A stretch of 64,000 nt of DNA. It comes from Blastocladiella emersonii ATCC 22665 (Eukaryota; Blastocladiomycota; Blastocladiomycetes; Blastocladiales; Blastocladiaceae). The DNA is taken from the NCBI GenBank assembly GCA_025594325.1, contig JANHCV010000004.1, positions 1,798,001-1,862,000 of the forward strand. Reading direction: 5' to 3'. Numbering within the stretch: the stretch's first letter is position 1; each line of letters begins with the position of its first letter. Under the pieces are notes generated by a model. It was given only the letters and a program-made list of their open reading frames with translations. It had not been told where the DNA came from and did not search any database. This document shows positions 18,396 to 28,419 of this stretch, in pieces. A program made the translations under genes and the position numbers.

Positions 18396-18800
18396 TCACT
18401 CGTCCTCATCGTCCTCGTCGTTCTCGCCCTCGCCCACCTCCTGGTTCTCGACAATCTCCTGCCAGTTGTACCGGTTGAGCGGCGGCGACGCGAGAAGTTT
18501 CTCGAGGCTGGCCGTGAGGTTGGGCTGCATCGGGACGGGCTCGTACGTCTTCTCGAAGTGCGCCGCCAGCACGCGACGGGCGACCTCGGTGTCCCGGTCG
18601 AAGCGCACGTTCTTGGGGAGTGTCATGGCGTACGCGTCCACCTCGGCCTCGATCGCGGCGCGCTCCTCGGCCGAGACGAGCGGCGGCTGCGGCGGGCGCG
18701 AGGCCCGCGGCGACGGCGCCCTGCCCTGCGCGCGCGCCTCGATGTCCCGCTTCGCCTTGGCCCGCCCCGCCTGGGCCTCCTTCTTCGGGATCTTGGGCAT
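18396..18800 (-). CDS. Small charged protein of unknown function (duplicate B)
   Basis: Single exon, 134 residues, starting MPKIPKKEAQAGRAKAKRD and ending in an acidic run (GENDEDDEDE). It is clearly paralogous to the gene at 3843-4334: same start, PPQPPLVSAEERAAIE, NVRFDRDTEVA, KTYEPVPMQP and LASPPLNRYN. It lacks duplicate A's Lys/Thr-rich insertion and has a more acidic end. A longer in-frame reading upstream exists, but the paralogue's frame is not open there. The ATG at 18798-18800 is therefore chosen. Function unknown. Confidence 0.75.
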   Translation of the reverse strand: MPKIPKKEAQAGRAKAKRDIEARAQGRAPSPRASRPPQPPLVSAEERAAIEAEVDAYAMTLPKNVRFDRDTEVARRVLAAHFEKTYEPVPMQPNLTASLEKLLASPPLNRYNWQEIVENQEVGEGENDEDDEDE

Positions 18801-19199
18801 GCTCGGGGAGGGTCGTTGGTGGTTGGTTGTTAAACTACACGGCATGGGCGCGCGAGCAGCTTCAGCACGAGGTGCTTGCTGAGCGAACACCGTCTCGGAA
18901 GCTTGCCGAACGCGATGCAGGTGCGTATCGCTGGTACTGCCGCTGAACAAGTTACGTAGCAGTTGCGTGTAGTCCACTTCAACAGTTCCGAGCCAGGGAG
19001 GGAGGGAGGGAGCGAGAGAAGTTCCGATGTGAGGACGCGACACGGTGCGGCGAGCGCTCATCGGCTTGAACAACGCGTGCTCACGAGGGGCTGGATCGAG
19101 GGCAACTCACTCGCACCGACAGGGCAACACGAAACGCATCGATTGATGTTACACGCGACCACCACGGTTGCCTCGACGGGCAACATCGGCGCCAACACC
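18801..19199. other. Intergenic, leader of duplicate B and 3' flank of the Mpv17-like gene
   Basis: The left 180 nt match, in reverse complement, the leader of duplicate A. A GGGAGGGAGGGAGGGAG run lies near 18997-19015. No gene seen. Confidence 0.55.
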
Positions 19200-19900
19200 T
19201 CACTCGGCCGCCGCAGCCTCGTCGCCGGTGCTGCGTGGGCGCTTCCCGTCGGCGATGCGGCGGCGGCGGTGTGCCTTCTTGATCTTGTAGTTGGTGTAGA
19301 CGCCGAAGATGAAGGACATGAAGTTGAAGTAGGGCAGCCAGAGGTTGGGCGGGAGGAACTTGACGGCGACGAGCTGGACCGCGGGGAACACGGACCACGT
19401 CAGCTTCATGAGCGGGAGCAGGCCCTGGCGCAGCTCGCTGGCGATATCGGTGCGGCCCGCGATCAGCGCCATGGCCGACAGGTACACGGCGTTCTGGATC
19501 GGTGCCACGACCAGGTTCGCGCCGAGCATCTGGCCGACCATGGACGCGACCGACGACCCGTCGAACACGGCATTCAGCGCCGCGTACAGGTAGTGGCCCA
19601 GCGGACCGCTGATCAGGAACCCGTAGCCCGCCATCTTGAGCGCCTTCTCCAGCGTCAGGTACGGGTTCGGGTGCGCGCTCGCGAGCGCGTCCGAGATGTT
19701 CTCCTGCAAAAAGTTGAGGAAGGACGACGTCGCGGCCTGCGATCGCGAAGGGTGTGAGCGGTCGAGTTTCACAGCACCCGTGGCGCAGCGGGCGGGCAGC
19801 GTGCCTTGGTGAGGACGGGCCGCGCGGCGAGCAGCGCGACATACTTGGCCCACAGCAGGGCGACGGCGCTGTTGCGCGACTTGACCGCGGCAGATGTCAT
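19200..19900 (-). CDS. Mpv17/PMP22 family membrane protein
   Basis: Exons 19805-19900 and 19200-19736 give 210 residues. The N-terminus LLWAKYVALLAARPVLTK continues as AATSSFLNFLQENISD, the family's opening helix and 'hP..TK' motif. Further helices include GYGFLISGPLGHYLYAALNA, VGQMLGANLVVAPIQNAVYL and WSVFPAVQLVAVKFLPPNLW. The last matches the conserved 'W.vWP..q..nF..vP..lR' region in degenerate form. Family members (Sym1, PXMP2, Mpv17) sit in the inner mitochondrial or peroxisomal membrane. The basic, Arg-rich C-terminus (KKAHRRRRIADGKR) does not decide between them. The intron (19737-19804, 68 nt) uses AAG|GCACGC as donor, an apparent GC-AG intron. Confidence 0.85.
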
Positions 19901-20206
19901 GGTTGGTGGTGGTGTCGATGCGTTGTAGGAAGGCAGGGTTACGTTACGTCAAGGTCGGAAGAGCGGGAGAGCGAGGACTCGGGCCGATGTTCGGCGCGTC
20001 GGCAGCGCGTAGCGTTTCAAGCCGCGCCGATCAGTGGCAACGTGTCACGCCGACCCGCGTGACGCCGTCAACTCGCCCTCGCGGCCCACCGCGCCACGCG
20101 GCCCCGCCCCGTCGTGCGCCACGATCCACGGCGGCGGTCGTGACGTTGACGACCCCGTTGGAGGACCCACACCCACGACGCACGCAACGCATCAACCACC
20201 ACCACC
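19901..20206. promoter_or_regulatory. Divergent promoter region, Mpv17-like / SYO1
   Basis: About 306 nt separate two start codons on opposite strands. GTTACGTTACGTCA near 19937 contains a TTACGTCA core resembling a bZIP/CRE site. No other defined element. Confidence 0.45.
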
Positions 20207-22496
20207 ATGGGCAAGGTTCCGACCAAGAAGCGCGCGAGCAAGCAGCGGCACAACCCGACGGGGCTCGTGTCGCACGCCGAGCTGCAGCGGGACATGGACA
20301 CGATGATGGACGAGGTTGAGCCCGAGACCGAGCCGACGCCCGAGGCCGTAACGGCCGCGATCCCGCTCCTCAACAAGCTGACGGCGCCCGACGCGGGCGA
20401 CCGCGTGTGGGCGGCGGCCGGCGTCGCCAACCTCGTCAGCGACCCCGCCAACCGCAAGGCGCTGCTGTCCAAGGGCCTCATTGACCTGCTCGTGTCGCAG
20501 GTCCAGACCGAGACCCACCCCGAGGTCCTGCTCGAGGTGACGGGCGCTGCCCGCAACCTCGTCACGGCCGACCCGTCCGTTGCCAACGAGCTCGGCCGCA
20601 AGGGCGTACTCGTCGGTCTCGAGGCCATCCTCGTCCAGTGCCGCAACCTCGTCGAGGCCATCTTCACCGACACCCCCGCCGCCAACGCCGAGGAGGAGGA
20701 CATGCGCCGCGCCGTCAACCCGCTCATCTCCAACGTGTTCACGCTGATCAACGCGCTCTGGTACGCTTCACTGCGTGTACCCGGTTACTGTCGCTTGAAC
20801 CTAACCACCGTCCTGAACCCTTAGCGTCGCGTCCAAGTCGGCGATCCGCGCCGCGACCCAGGCGCCGCAGACGCTGCCGTTCCTGCAGGACGTGATCCGC
20901 GCCGCGTCCAAGTTCCCGCTTCCCGTCGTGACCTCGGGCATGGCGCTGCTCGAGATCATGACCGAGGACAACACGCCCGCGCACCGCGCCATCGGCGACG
21001 ACGTGATCGACGCCCTGCCGTCGTTCCTGCACCACGCCGACGCCGCGGTCGCCGTGTCCGCCGCCGGCACCCTGTACAACCTGCGGTCGCGCGCCACCTC
21101 CGAGCAGTGGATCCGTCACATCCTCGTCTTCATGCACCACCACCTCGGCGACGCCGCGTCCACGCTGTGCGCTGACGCCACCGCGTACCTGCACGGCGCG
21201 CCCGCCGCGCGCACCGACGACGCCGAGATGGAGGTCGAGAACAACGAGCAGGCCAAGGAGACGGTCCAGGTCGAGGGCGTCGTTGACAAGCGGTACGACG
21301 CGCTCGCCGCGCGTGTCGCCACCACGTCCGCCGCGCTCGAGCTGCTCGCCAACCTGACGTCGCAGGTCGTCGAGCCCGGAGCCAACGATAGTGACGAGTG
21401 GATGGACGACGACGAGTTCGAGGCCGCCGATAACGCTGCGGCGAACGAGGACAACGAGGACGACGACGATGACGAGGAGGTGGACGCGGCCGTCGTCGAG
21501 CTCGCCGAGGAGGTCGGGACCAACGAGCTCGCCGCCGAGCTCAACGCCGACGACGCGGCGCTCGTGCAGATTGTCGAGTCGACGCGGTCCAAGCTGCAGC
21601 ACGAGTTTGCCCTGTCGCTGCCGTTGCTCGTCGCCATCGCCCGCACCACGTCCGTCGCGCTGCCCACGGACCCGAGCGCGACCGTCACGTCCAACATGCG
21701 CGAGCTCGTGGCCGCGGTGCAGACGGTGCGCGTGCGGTCGCTCGCGGTCCTCAACAACCTCTTCTTCGCGGTGCTCGCGCTCCCCGTCAAGAAGCGCGCC
21801 GGCCACCCGTTCCCGCTGCTCAACCTGATCATGACCCCCGGCACCGCCGCCGTCGCGCCACGCGCCCTGACGCAGTCGCTGTACGAGGACTTTGCCGCGA
21901 TCCTGCAGGACCTGGCGACCTCGTCGTCCGTGACGGCCGCCGAGCACGCGGCGCTCGCCAGCGAGCTCCTCGCCATGACGCTCGGCGCGATCTGGGGCCT
22001 GACCAAGAACTTTGACACGCCGTCGGACCTCGGCGCGGCCTCGTGGGTGGCGATCCCGCAGTCCGCCGTCGAGGCGCTCGTCCAGCTCTACTACTCGCCG
22101 CTGTCGTCGACGGCCGACGAGGAGCCGCGCGTCAAGCTGGTCGGCCTGCTGGGCGTCATCGGCAAGCGCCAGCCCGGCCACGTTGCCGCCAACGCGGCGA
22201 TCGGCGCGCACCTGTTCGCCCTGCTGCGCACCCCCTCCACGCTCCCGCCCGCGGTCCTCGCCGAGGTCCTCAACGCCGTCTTCGACATCTACGGCGACAA
22301 GGCGTACGACTACGACGCGCAGGTGTTCCGCCAGGCCGGCGCGCTCGCGGTCCTGCAGGCCGCGGTCGACGGCGTCAAGACCGTCGTCAAGGGTATCGAC
22401 CGCCGCCGGAACCGCGCGCTCCGCGACCACTGCGACGAGGCCCTCGTCAACCTGCGCGGGTTCATCAAGTACAAGCAGCAGGAGTACCGGTCGTAG
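20207..22496 (+). CDS. SYO1: Syo1-like HEAT/ARM-repeat ribosomal protein import adaptor
   Basis: Exons 20207-20760 and 20825-22496 (64-nt intron GTACGC...TTAG) give 741 residues, somewhat longer than yeast Syo1. The opening MGKVPTKKRASKQRHNPTGL is the conserved Syo1/HEATR3 N-terminus that carries the transport-receptor signal. ARM-like repeats follow (AAIPLLNKLTAPDAGDRVWA, GLIDLLVSQVQTETHPEVLL). An acidic loop near 21390-21480 (DEWMDDDEFEAAD, EDNEDDDDDEEV) fits the loop that binds ribosomal proteins. HEAT repeats continue to the basic end. Syo1 escorts Rpl5 and Rpl11 together into the nucleus for 5S RNP assembly. A C-terminal RRRNRALRDHCDEALVNLRG helix is typical. Confidence 0.9.
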
Positions 22497-22632
22497 GCGG
22501 TCTGGGTTCACGGTAGCGATGATGATGATGATACACCTTAGCAACAACATTGATCAGTTTTCTCAAACGTGTGTATTGCGCGTCGGTGACGCGCACGTGG
22601 GGAGGTGAACAAAATCAATGCTCGGATCGTGT

Positions 22633-23612
22633 CTACTCCGAGGTGTCCATGGGCGCGACGTCGGCCTCGGCCGTCGCTGGGGCGGCGGCCTCGCCGGTCG
22701 CAGCAGCACCAGCCGCGGCGCCGGTGCCGAGGTTGGTAGCGGCGGCGTACCGGGTGAGGTGGGCCTCGAGGTCGTCGCGGGCGAGCTGGCGGAACGGGGT
22801 GTCCACGCCGACGACGGCGATGGCGACGTTGTCGACGGTGAGCTCCTTGTCGGACGGCAGCGTGTCGCGGAGCGCGTGGAGGCCGTGGAGGACGAGGGCG
22901 TCGAGGTCCTCGGCCTCAAACTCGGCCACGTGCTTCTCGAGGTAGGTGCGGGCCGACTGCGAGCGCGACCCGATGCTGTGGGCGAGGTAGTCGAGGGCGT
23001 TGCCCGTGGGCGCAAACTCGTACAGGTGGGCGCCGGCCGCGTCAAAGGCGGCGACCAGGAACCCGACGCCGTAGGGCCGCGACCCGTACCGCTGCGTGTT
23101 GATCTGGGCCTTGTCGGCGACCGAGTGCACGGCGCGGTGCGCGGGGAGCGGACGCGCAAACACCATCTTGTGCCGCATGCACTCGTTGCGCATGTAGTTG
23201 CTCAGCACGCGCGCGTCCGACGTCAGGCCGGCGAACGCGATCCCCATGTGGTTGTCGAGCTTGACCACCTTCTTCTGGTAGCTCGCGAGCTCGCCGCCCT
23301 GGCGCTACACGCGTGGAACGGGACCGAGTCAGCGCGCGAGCAATCGAGGAGGGAGGGAGGAATGAGGGCAGGCGTACCTGCAGCGCGACGAGAACGACGT
23401 GGGTCTTGGACTTGATGCCGACGCACGCCGAGCCCTGCTTGACGGCCTCGAGCGCGTACTCGATCTGGTGCAGGCGGCCCTGCGGCGAGAAGGTCGAGAT
23501 ATCGTTGTCGTACTGGTTGCGGAACTACGGGCGGCGACGGCGGCGACGGCCTCGTGTCAGCGGATCCATGGTTGGGGGGATTGCATGAGGTGACATGGGG
23601 CGCACGCACCAT
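22633..23612 (-). CDS. PRE5: 20S proteasome subunit alpha-6 (yeast Pre5; human PSMA1)
   Basis: Three coding exons: 23610-23612 (the ATG alone), 23378-23524 and 22633-23304, giving 273 residues. Introns are 23525-23609 (GTGCGT...GTAG) and 23305-23377. The spliced start reads [17 protein letters not shown], then [15 protein letters not shown], the alpha-subunit signature. [52 protein letters not shown] and [16 protein letters not shown] follow as in PSMA1. The subunit sits in the outer ring of the 20S core and has no catalytic threonine. An Ala/Thr-rich tail ending DVAPMDTSE extends beyond the core fold, like the variable acidic tail of the family. Confidence 0.93.
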
Positions 23613-23875
23613 GGCGGCGGGTAGTTCGTGAGGACCGGGTTGGCGGGCGGGAGCGGATGAGCGTCGCGTGCGGGCAAGACCGACGCGGCTTCGGCGGAAG
23701 GCGAACGTCAGCACCGCCGACGCGAGCCCACGAGGTCCCGCGACCGCGACAGGCGTGGCAGCCGCCGCGCCGACATGTCCGTCGCGTCGCCTCCTCGCTC
23801 TCCCTCACCTCTCGGTCACTTGAAGCCATGCTTCGTTGGATAAGCTTTCCCGTTATATCTACCCACACAAAACCT

Positions 23876-24928
23876 CTACTGACCCGGCCACGGCACCAGC
23901 GGCAGCCCCTTGACCACGATCCACGTGTCCGTCTCGCCGCTCTCGCTCGCCGAGATATCCACCGACGTGTACACCATGTAGTCGTTCGAGTGGAGCGCTG
24001 CCGTCAGCTGACCGACGACAAACTGGGCCTTTACGGCCTTGCCCGTGCTGCTCGGCCACCATGGGTCGTTGGCCAGGATAAACTCCCTCGCGCCGTAGTA
24101 CGCAAACGGCCCACGGGTTCGGTAGGGCCAGTACTTTGCAATCGTGTCTCGAACGACACAAATGGCCTTGTCGGGCGCTCCCTGGATGCGCAGCGAGGCC
24201 CGGCCCTTGAACGACACGGTGAACACGTCCGAGTCGTCGCTGAAGGTGATGGGCGCGGCGCGGAGCAGGACGTACGAGTCCTTGGACCGCTCACGCTTCG
24301 ACACGTCCGTCGTGAGCGCGACGCGCCAGCCGAGCGTCAGGAACGTGCGGAACAGAGCCGCGAGCAGCGCGCGCGCCGCGACACCCGTCTCGCCCGTGCT
24401 GCGCCACGGCTCGCCCTTGAGCCGGCACTCGAGCAGGTACATGTCGCAGTGGTTGGAAAACTTGGTGTTGCGGTGAGAATATGCGTAGAATCCGCGGGGC
24501 CAGTGCGTGCGCAGGCACCACTTCAGCGCGGCGCGCTCGTCCGCGTCCTGGACGCCCGAGATGCAGAGCTTGTCGAACCCGTGCAGCGAGACCACTACGG
24601 CGCCGGATGAGGCCGTGTAGACGGGCGGGCGGGCGGCGGCTTCGGCCTCAGCGAGCTCGACGGCTTCAATGGCGGCGGCCATCTCGGCCGCTTCTGCCGC
24701 TGCTTCGGCCTCGCGGTCCACCTTGACCGCGGAGCCCACAACAACCTCCTCCACCGGCGGGACTCGTTGAGCGAGGGTTTCGGACTCGATCTCGTCGGCA
24801 GGAGAATCCGTGCGCTCGTCGTCGCCGCCGGACGGGCCCGCAAGTTCGCTGTCGGCCGCGGGCGCAGGGGCAGCGGCAGCAGCGGGGGTGCTGGGCGTCG
24901 ATCGAAGGAGTTTCTTCAACAGGTTCAT
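23876..24928 (-). CDS. Orphan fungal protein with conserved globular C-terminal domain
   Basis: Open from an upstream ATG at 25027; the ATG at 24926-24928 (MNLLKKLLRSTPSTP) looks the better start because codon quality improves there (350 residues). An Ala/Glu-rich region (DREAEAAAEAAEMAAAIEAV) leads into a compact domain. Its parts are VVVSLHGFDKLCISGVQDAD, RTHWPRGFYAYSHRN, FSNHCDMYLLECRLKGEPW, LLAALFRTFLTLGWRVALTT and DSYVLLRAAPITFSDDSDVF. Then come DKAICVVRDTIAKYWPY and DTWIVVKGLPLVPWPG. I recognise the general look of large uncharacterised families in early-diverging fungi but cannot name it. No signal peptide or membrane helix. The domain's alternating strands and helices suggest a soluble alpha/beta fold. 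Confidence 0.7.
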   Translation of the reverse strand: MNLLKKLLRSTPSTPAAAAAPAPAADSELAGPSGGDDERTDSPADEIESETLAQRVPPVEEVVVGSAVKVDREAEAAAEAAEMAAAIEAVELAEAEAAARPPVYTASSGAVVVSLHGFDKLCISGVQDADERAALKWCLRTHWPRGFYAYSHRNTKFSNHCDMYLLECRLKGEPWRSTGETGVAARALLAALFRTFLTLGWRVALTTDVSKRERSKDSYVLLRAAPITFSDDSDVFTVSFKGRASLRIQGAPDKAICVVRDTIAKYWPYRTRGPFAYYGAREFILANDPWWPSSTGKAVKAQFVVGQLTAALHSNDYMVYTSVDISASESGETDTWIVVKGLPLVPWPGQ

Positions 24929-25027
24929 TGGATTCGTTCGCTCGCTGCTGGACGATAGAGAGGGGGAGCGGTCAGCATCTCTTGTGTCATGTGGCGAGCC
25001 AGGCGTTACACCCAACTCCTCACTCAC

Positions 25028-26984
25028 GGCCAGGTGAAGCGCTCGACCGAACGGCGTGCAGGTTGGAAGCTTCCTTCGCAGTTCGACAAGTTGAGAGAGC
25101 GCTCACCAGGTGGTGCTGTGATGTGGCGTTGAGTCGGAAACTCCCTTGCGACGGGTCACGCGCGATCACTTGAGCGCCACAACTACTCCCCACCGCCACT
25201 CGCGGCCGGGCGCGTGCGTGCGGCCCTGTGCGCGCAGGCCCGCTGCGGCCGTCCAGTATAAGTAGTTGCAGGGTTCCCGCCATCCCTGGTTTTGTTACAT
25301 TGAAGTTACTTTTTCGTATATTCTATTGAATACACGACTCCATAACTTATCCCACATCGGGTTTCTATGGAGGCTCTGCGATGATCGGACCGCTCCTTCC
25401 AACCCCGGGCGACTCATCACCAGCACGCAGCTCTGAAGGTGTCGATGTTCCATTTCCACCATCAAGCCTATTAGCTGCAGGCACATGCCCTACGTTGCTA
25501 CTTTGGCCTCTTTCGTTACTCCGAGACCGGTTCTCGAGCGGCTTCGTGCTCTCCGTGCAGACTCACGGGTCTTTTTCGCATCTCCGGGCATGCTGCGCCC
25601 GAGCCAACCGTGGACGTGCGTGTGCGCCCGCTCATGTCAACGTTGAGATGAGAGAGAAGTATTGTTAGTCTGGCTCTGACGTCGTGGCAAGAGTTTGGCG
25701 GCCGTCAACGCTCGCAGTGCATATAGCCTGAGGTCGGACAGGATCACCGTGAGAGACGGCGCGTGGATGACCGTGAATGCAGTGGCTTAGCCGCCGTCAC
25801 GCGAGTAGCGCGTCGCGTCGTGTCGCGTTTCCTTGACTCCCGGAGCTACGTCGTGTTCCACCCCGCAGACGATAGCTCTTAGCGCACGAACAAGAAGAAG
25901 GCTTAGCCCTGACGGCGTTCTACACGTTCGCGGGCAGGTAAGTGAGCGCGAAGGGCCCATCCGGCGGAGGAGCGCCCTGAGCTCCTTGATACGAGACAAC
26001 TGCTGGACTACTATCAAGTCAAACAACTTGTTGCACCGTGAGCCGAGCAAGTACTCGCACAACGGGTACTCGGGTGCGCATCAGACAACGATCAGAGTGC
26101 CGAAAGGTGCGACTGGATCGCGCGACCGTGGGCTCACCGCCATGTCTCAATGATAAGTGCGTTGATGGGGGTTCCGAACAGTAAAGGACAGCAGCTGGGA
26201 ATGGACGGCGAAAGTCCTCGGTACGTCTAGTACAGAAGCTTTACTTCGTGCCAGTTCATGGGCAATGGCGATGAATTTGGGCATGGCTGACTTTCGACAC
26301 AGGCACAGGGTGGCTGTGCTCGAGTGCTTGCAGGTCGCAATGACGGGATTCAAGATGTTGAGTCGAGTGAGCAGCCGTTGGCCAGTCTCACCAGTCAGTG
26401 CAGGTCGCCGAATCGCGACGCGCGACGCAACTCAACGGCGATCACGAGTTGAAACCGCGCCATCTGTTCATTCGCACCGCGCGTGTGAGGTATCGAAGGA
26501 GCTGGGTTGAGGATCGGACGCGTCTCGCCTCGCAGCGACGCCTCGGGGTTTGGTGCTGCTGGTGTTGAAAGCAAATCGTTTTGCGCGGCCGGCGACCGCG
26601 TGGGCCAAGCAAGTGTGGCGCAGCGCGTCGTGTGTCAGCCACACGGCGCCCGAACAAGCCGTCACTGAGTGCTCGCTCGCTTCCTCCGCCGTTTGAATCT
26701 GTCGAAACCTATGCGATGAGATGAGCTTGATGGTCATACTGAAGTGGGTCGAGGTCGCTGTCAGCAATTTGCCATCGTAGCGCTCGTTCGGCCTTGAATT
26801 GTATCCTACGTCCCGTGCTCACCGAGCGACGAAACACGAATGTAATAGGGATAGAGAAAGCTTGAATCCGTTCGAGTCCCGTGCCGGCCCGTGTCAGCGA
26901 CCACCGCCTGCCTCGGCCTTCGTCGCTTCACAGCAACCTCTTCCGCTCCAAATCCCTGCACTCCTTGTATCAACGCTACACTTC
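25028..26984. other. Gene-poor region of about 2 kb
   Basis: Lower GC than the genes and with many short frames of poor codon quality. An AT-rich patch (TTTTTCGTATATTCTATTG) lies near 25308. A copy of the GTGTGGCGCA motif lies at 26609-26630. No RNA gene could be folded by eye. Confidence 0.5.
26609..26630 (+). repeat. Recurring intergenic motif, copy 4
   Basis: GCAAGTGTGGCGCAGCGCGT; same core as copy 1. Confidence 0.6.
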
Positions 26985-27290
26985 ATGAATCGCGCTGCGA
27001 TCGACACCATGTCACTTCCTCTGCTGCTTCCCATTTATGTCATGTTCGCGGTTATAGCGGGTCTCGGAGTTTGGTCTGAGCAGAAGTCGTCCAACTCGGC
27101 CGAGAAGCTGGCCGAGACGTTGCCCGTCACGCCGCTGACGCGCCCGGCAACCATCGGCCTCACAATGATCGTGTTCTTCATCACCATGCTCGTGCTGGTG
27201 TGGGCTACACGATCGTTGGTGCGGCAGATGAGCTCACGCGTTGCTGGCGACCCGTCAGGTGCTCGCGCGGAACGCGAACCATCGTTGTAC
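26985..27290 (+). CDS. Small membrane protein, tandem copy A (3' end unresolved)
   Basis: Starts MNRAAIDTMSLPLLLPIYVM and contains two hydrophobic helices (LLPIYVMFAVIAGLGVW and TIGLTMIVFFITMLVLVW) around a short polar loop (SAEKLAETLPVTPLT). A GTACGT donor lies at 27287, so the gene probably continues in an exon I could not place; the unspliced frame runs into copy B. The following locus repeats the start (ATGAATCGCGCTGC) and the same helix-loop-helix plan, so the two arose by tandem duplication. No family recognised. Confidence 0.5.
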
Positions 27291-27375
27291 GTCCGTTTGT
27301 ACGCTGTCGAGCTGGACTCGGCAAGACTGACCGTGTCCATCCTCTCTCGCGGGTTCATCGATTCAACGCTGCACT

Positions 27376-27867
27376 TGATGAATCGCGCTGCATCTTACGT
27401 CAAGCTGCTTCTTCAACTCCCGCCTACGTGCTTCTCGCGGTCGCGACAGGTCTCGGTTTCTGGACCGCGTACAAGATGTTCGACGTGACCGAGACCATGG
27501 TCAAGAAGCTGCCGACGGCCGAGTCGCCGCTGGAGCTCGTGCTCATCAGCTCCATGTGCGTCGGTCCCGGGATCACCATGATCGCGCTCGCGTGGGTCGC
27601 GCGGTCGTGGGTGGCGGTGCTTGCCAACCCGGCGGCAGTCACGCCTGTTCAGTACCAAGTGGCTGCGGGGTACGTTTGTTTGCTGGATCCGGCCGAGCGA
27701 TCGCGCTGCCTAACCTTCTCGCGCACAGCTACTCTTCCTCCTCGGGCGATTCCACATGGCCCTTCTTCCTCCTCCCATTCCTCCCCCTCTTCTTCCTCGT
27801 GGCGTCTCCCTTCTTGTCGGAGTTCGGAAGTCTCGTCCTCGCCATCCTCCGCAAGTACGCGTTGTGA
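27376..27867 (+). CDS. Small membrane protein, tandem copy B, 5' end frame-disrupted
   Basis: ATGAATCGCGCTGC at 27376 matches copy A's start. But the homologous helices (STPAYVLLAVATGLGFW, KKLPTAESPLEL, GPGITMIALAWVARSWVAVL) lie in a different frame. A small indel or an unrecognised micro-intron therefore separates start from body. A good intron, 27670-27728 (GTACGT...ACAG), joins the body to a third hydrophobic segment (WPFFLLPFLPLFFLVASPFL) and the end ILRKYAL. The body keeps high-quality codons, so the disruption is recent, or the true start differs. Confidence 0.5.
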
Positions 27868-28419
27868 CCGGGGCGAGATGCACATCGAGCGAGCCGCCTG
27901 GCTTTCCACCTGCACCACCGACCCGTACGCCTCGACTTGTCGGCTGCACCGCGCCGACCACGTGAACTGACCGCCGTGGTCACCTTCGTAGCCTTCACCA
28001 TCAACCTTGGACCTGCCCGCGACCGCCATGGTGCTCGAGTCAGCGCCCCTCGCTCTCGACCCTCAGCGGCCGTCGTTCCGTCCCGTCCCTCTTTCTGAAA
28101 ACAATCTGTTTCCTCGCAACCACGCGTGAGAGGTATCGAGAGCGCCGAGGGCTGAGGGTTGAGGGTTCGGGCGCGTCTCGCGTCGCGGCAGAGACAGAAA
28201 CGTGATTTCGCGACGCGTCCGCCGACCTACATCGCATCTCGTCGCGATCCTATAACGTCGGCTTCCGTGCAAACTCTTGTTAAATAAACTCCGTCGACCT
28301 GAGATCGGCCGCTAGCTTTCCCCTCGCGCATTCCTCTCCGCGCTCATTCAACCCAGACACCGATTCACGCTCTGACACACAAAAAGGCATGTGGTATATC
28401 CCCCGCTTCCACCCCTCCA
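27868..28419. other. Intergenic, no gene seen
   Basis: Mixed composition. An AATAAACT sequence near 28285 could belong to a 3' end. Nothing else can be supported. Confidence 0.4.

Noticed and set aside
26855-26900. GTTCGAGTCC resembling a tRNA B box
   Set aside because: Flanking bases do not form a T stem or acceptor stem and no A box lies upstream.
27200-27970. Single long frame across the tandem membrane genes
   Set aside because: Only the central part has coding quality; a GTACGT...ACAG intron better explains the 3' end.
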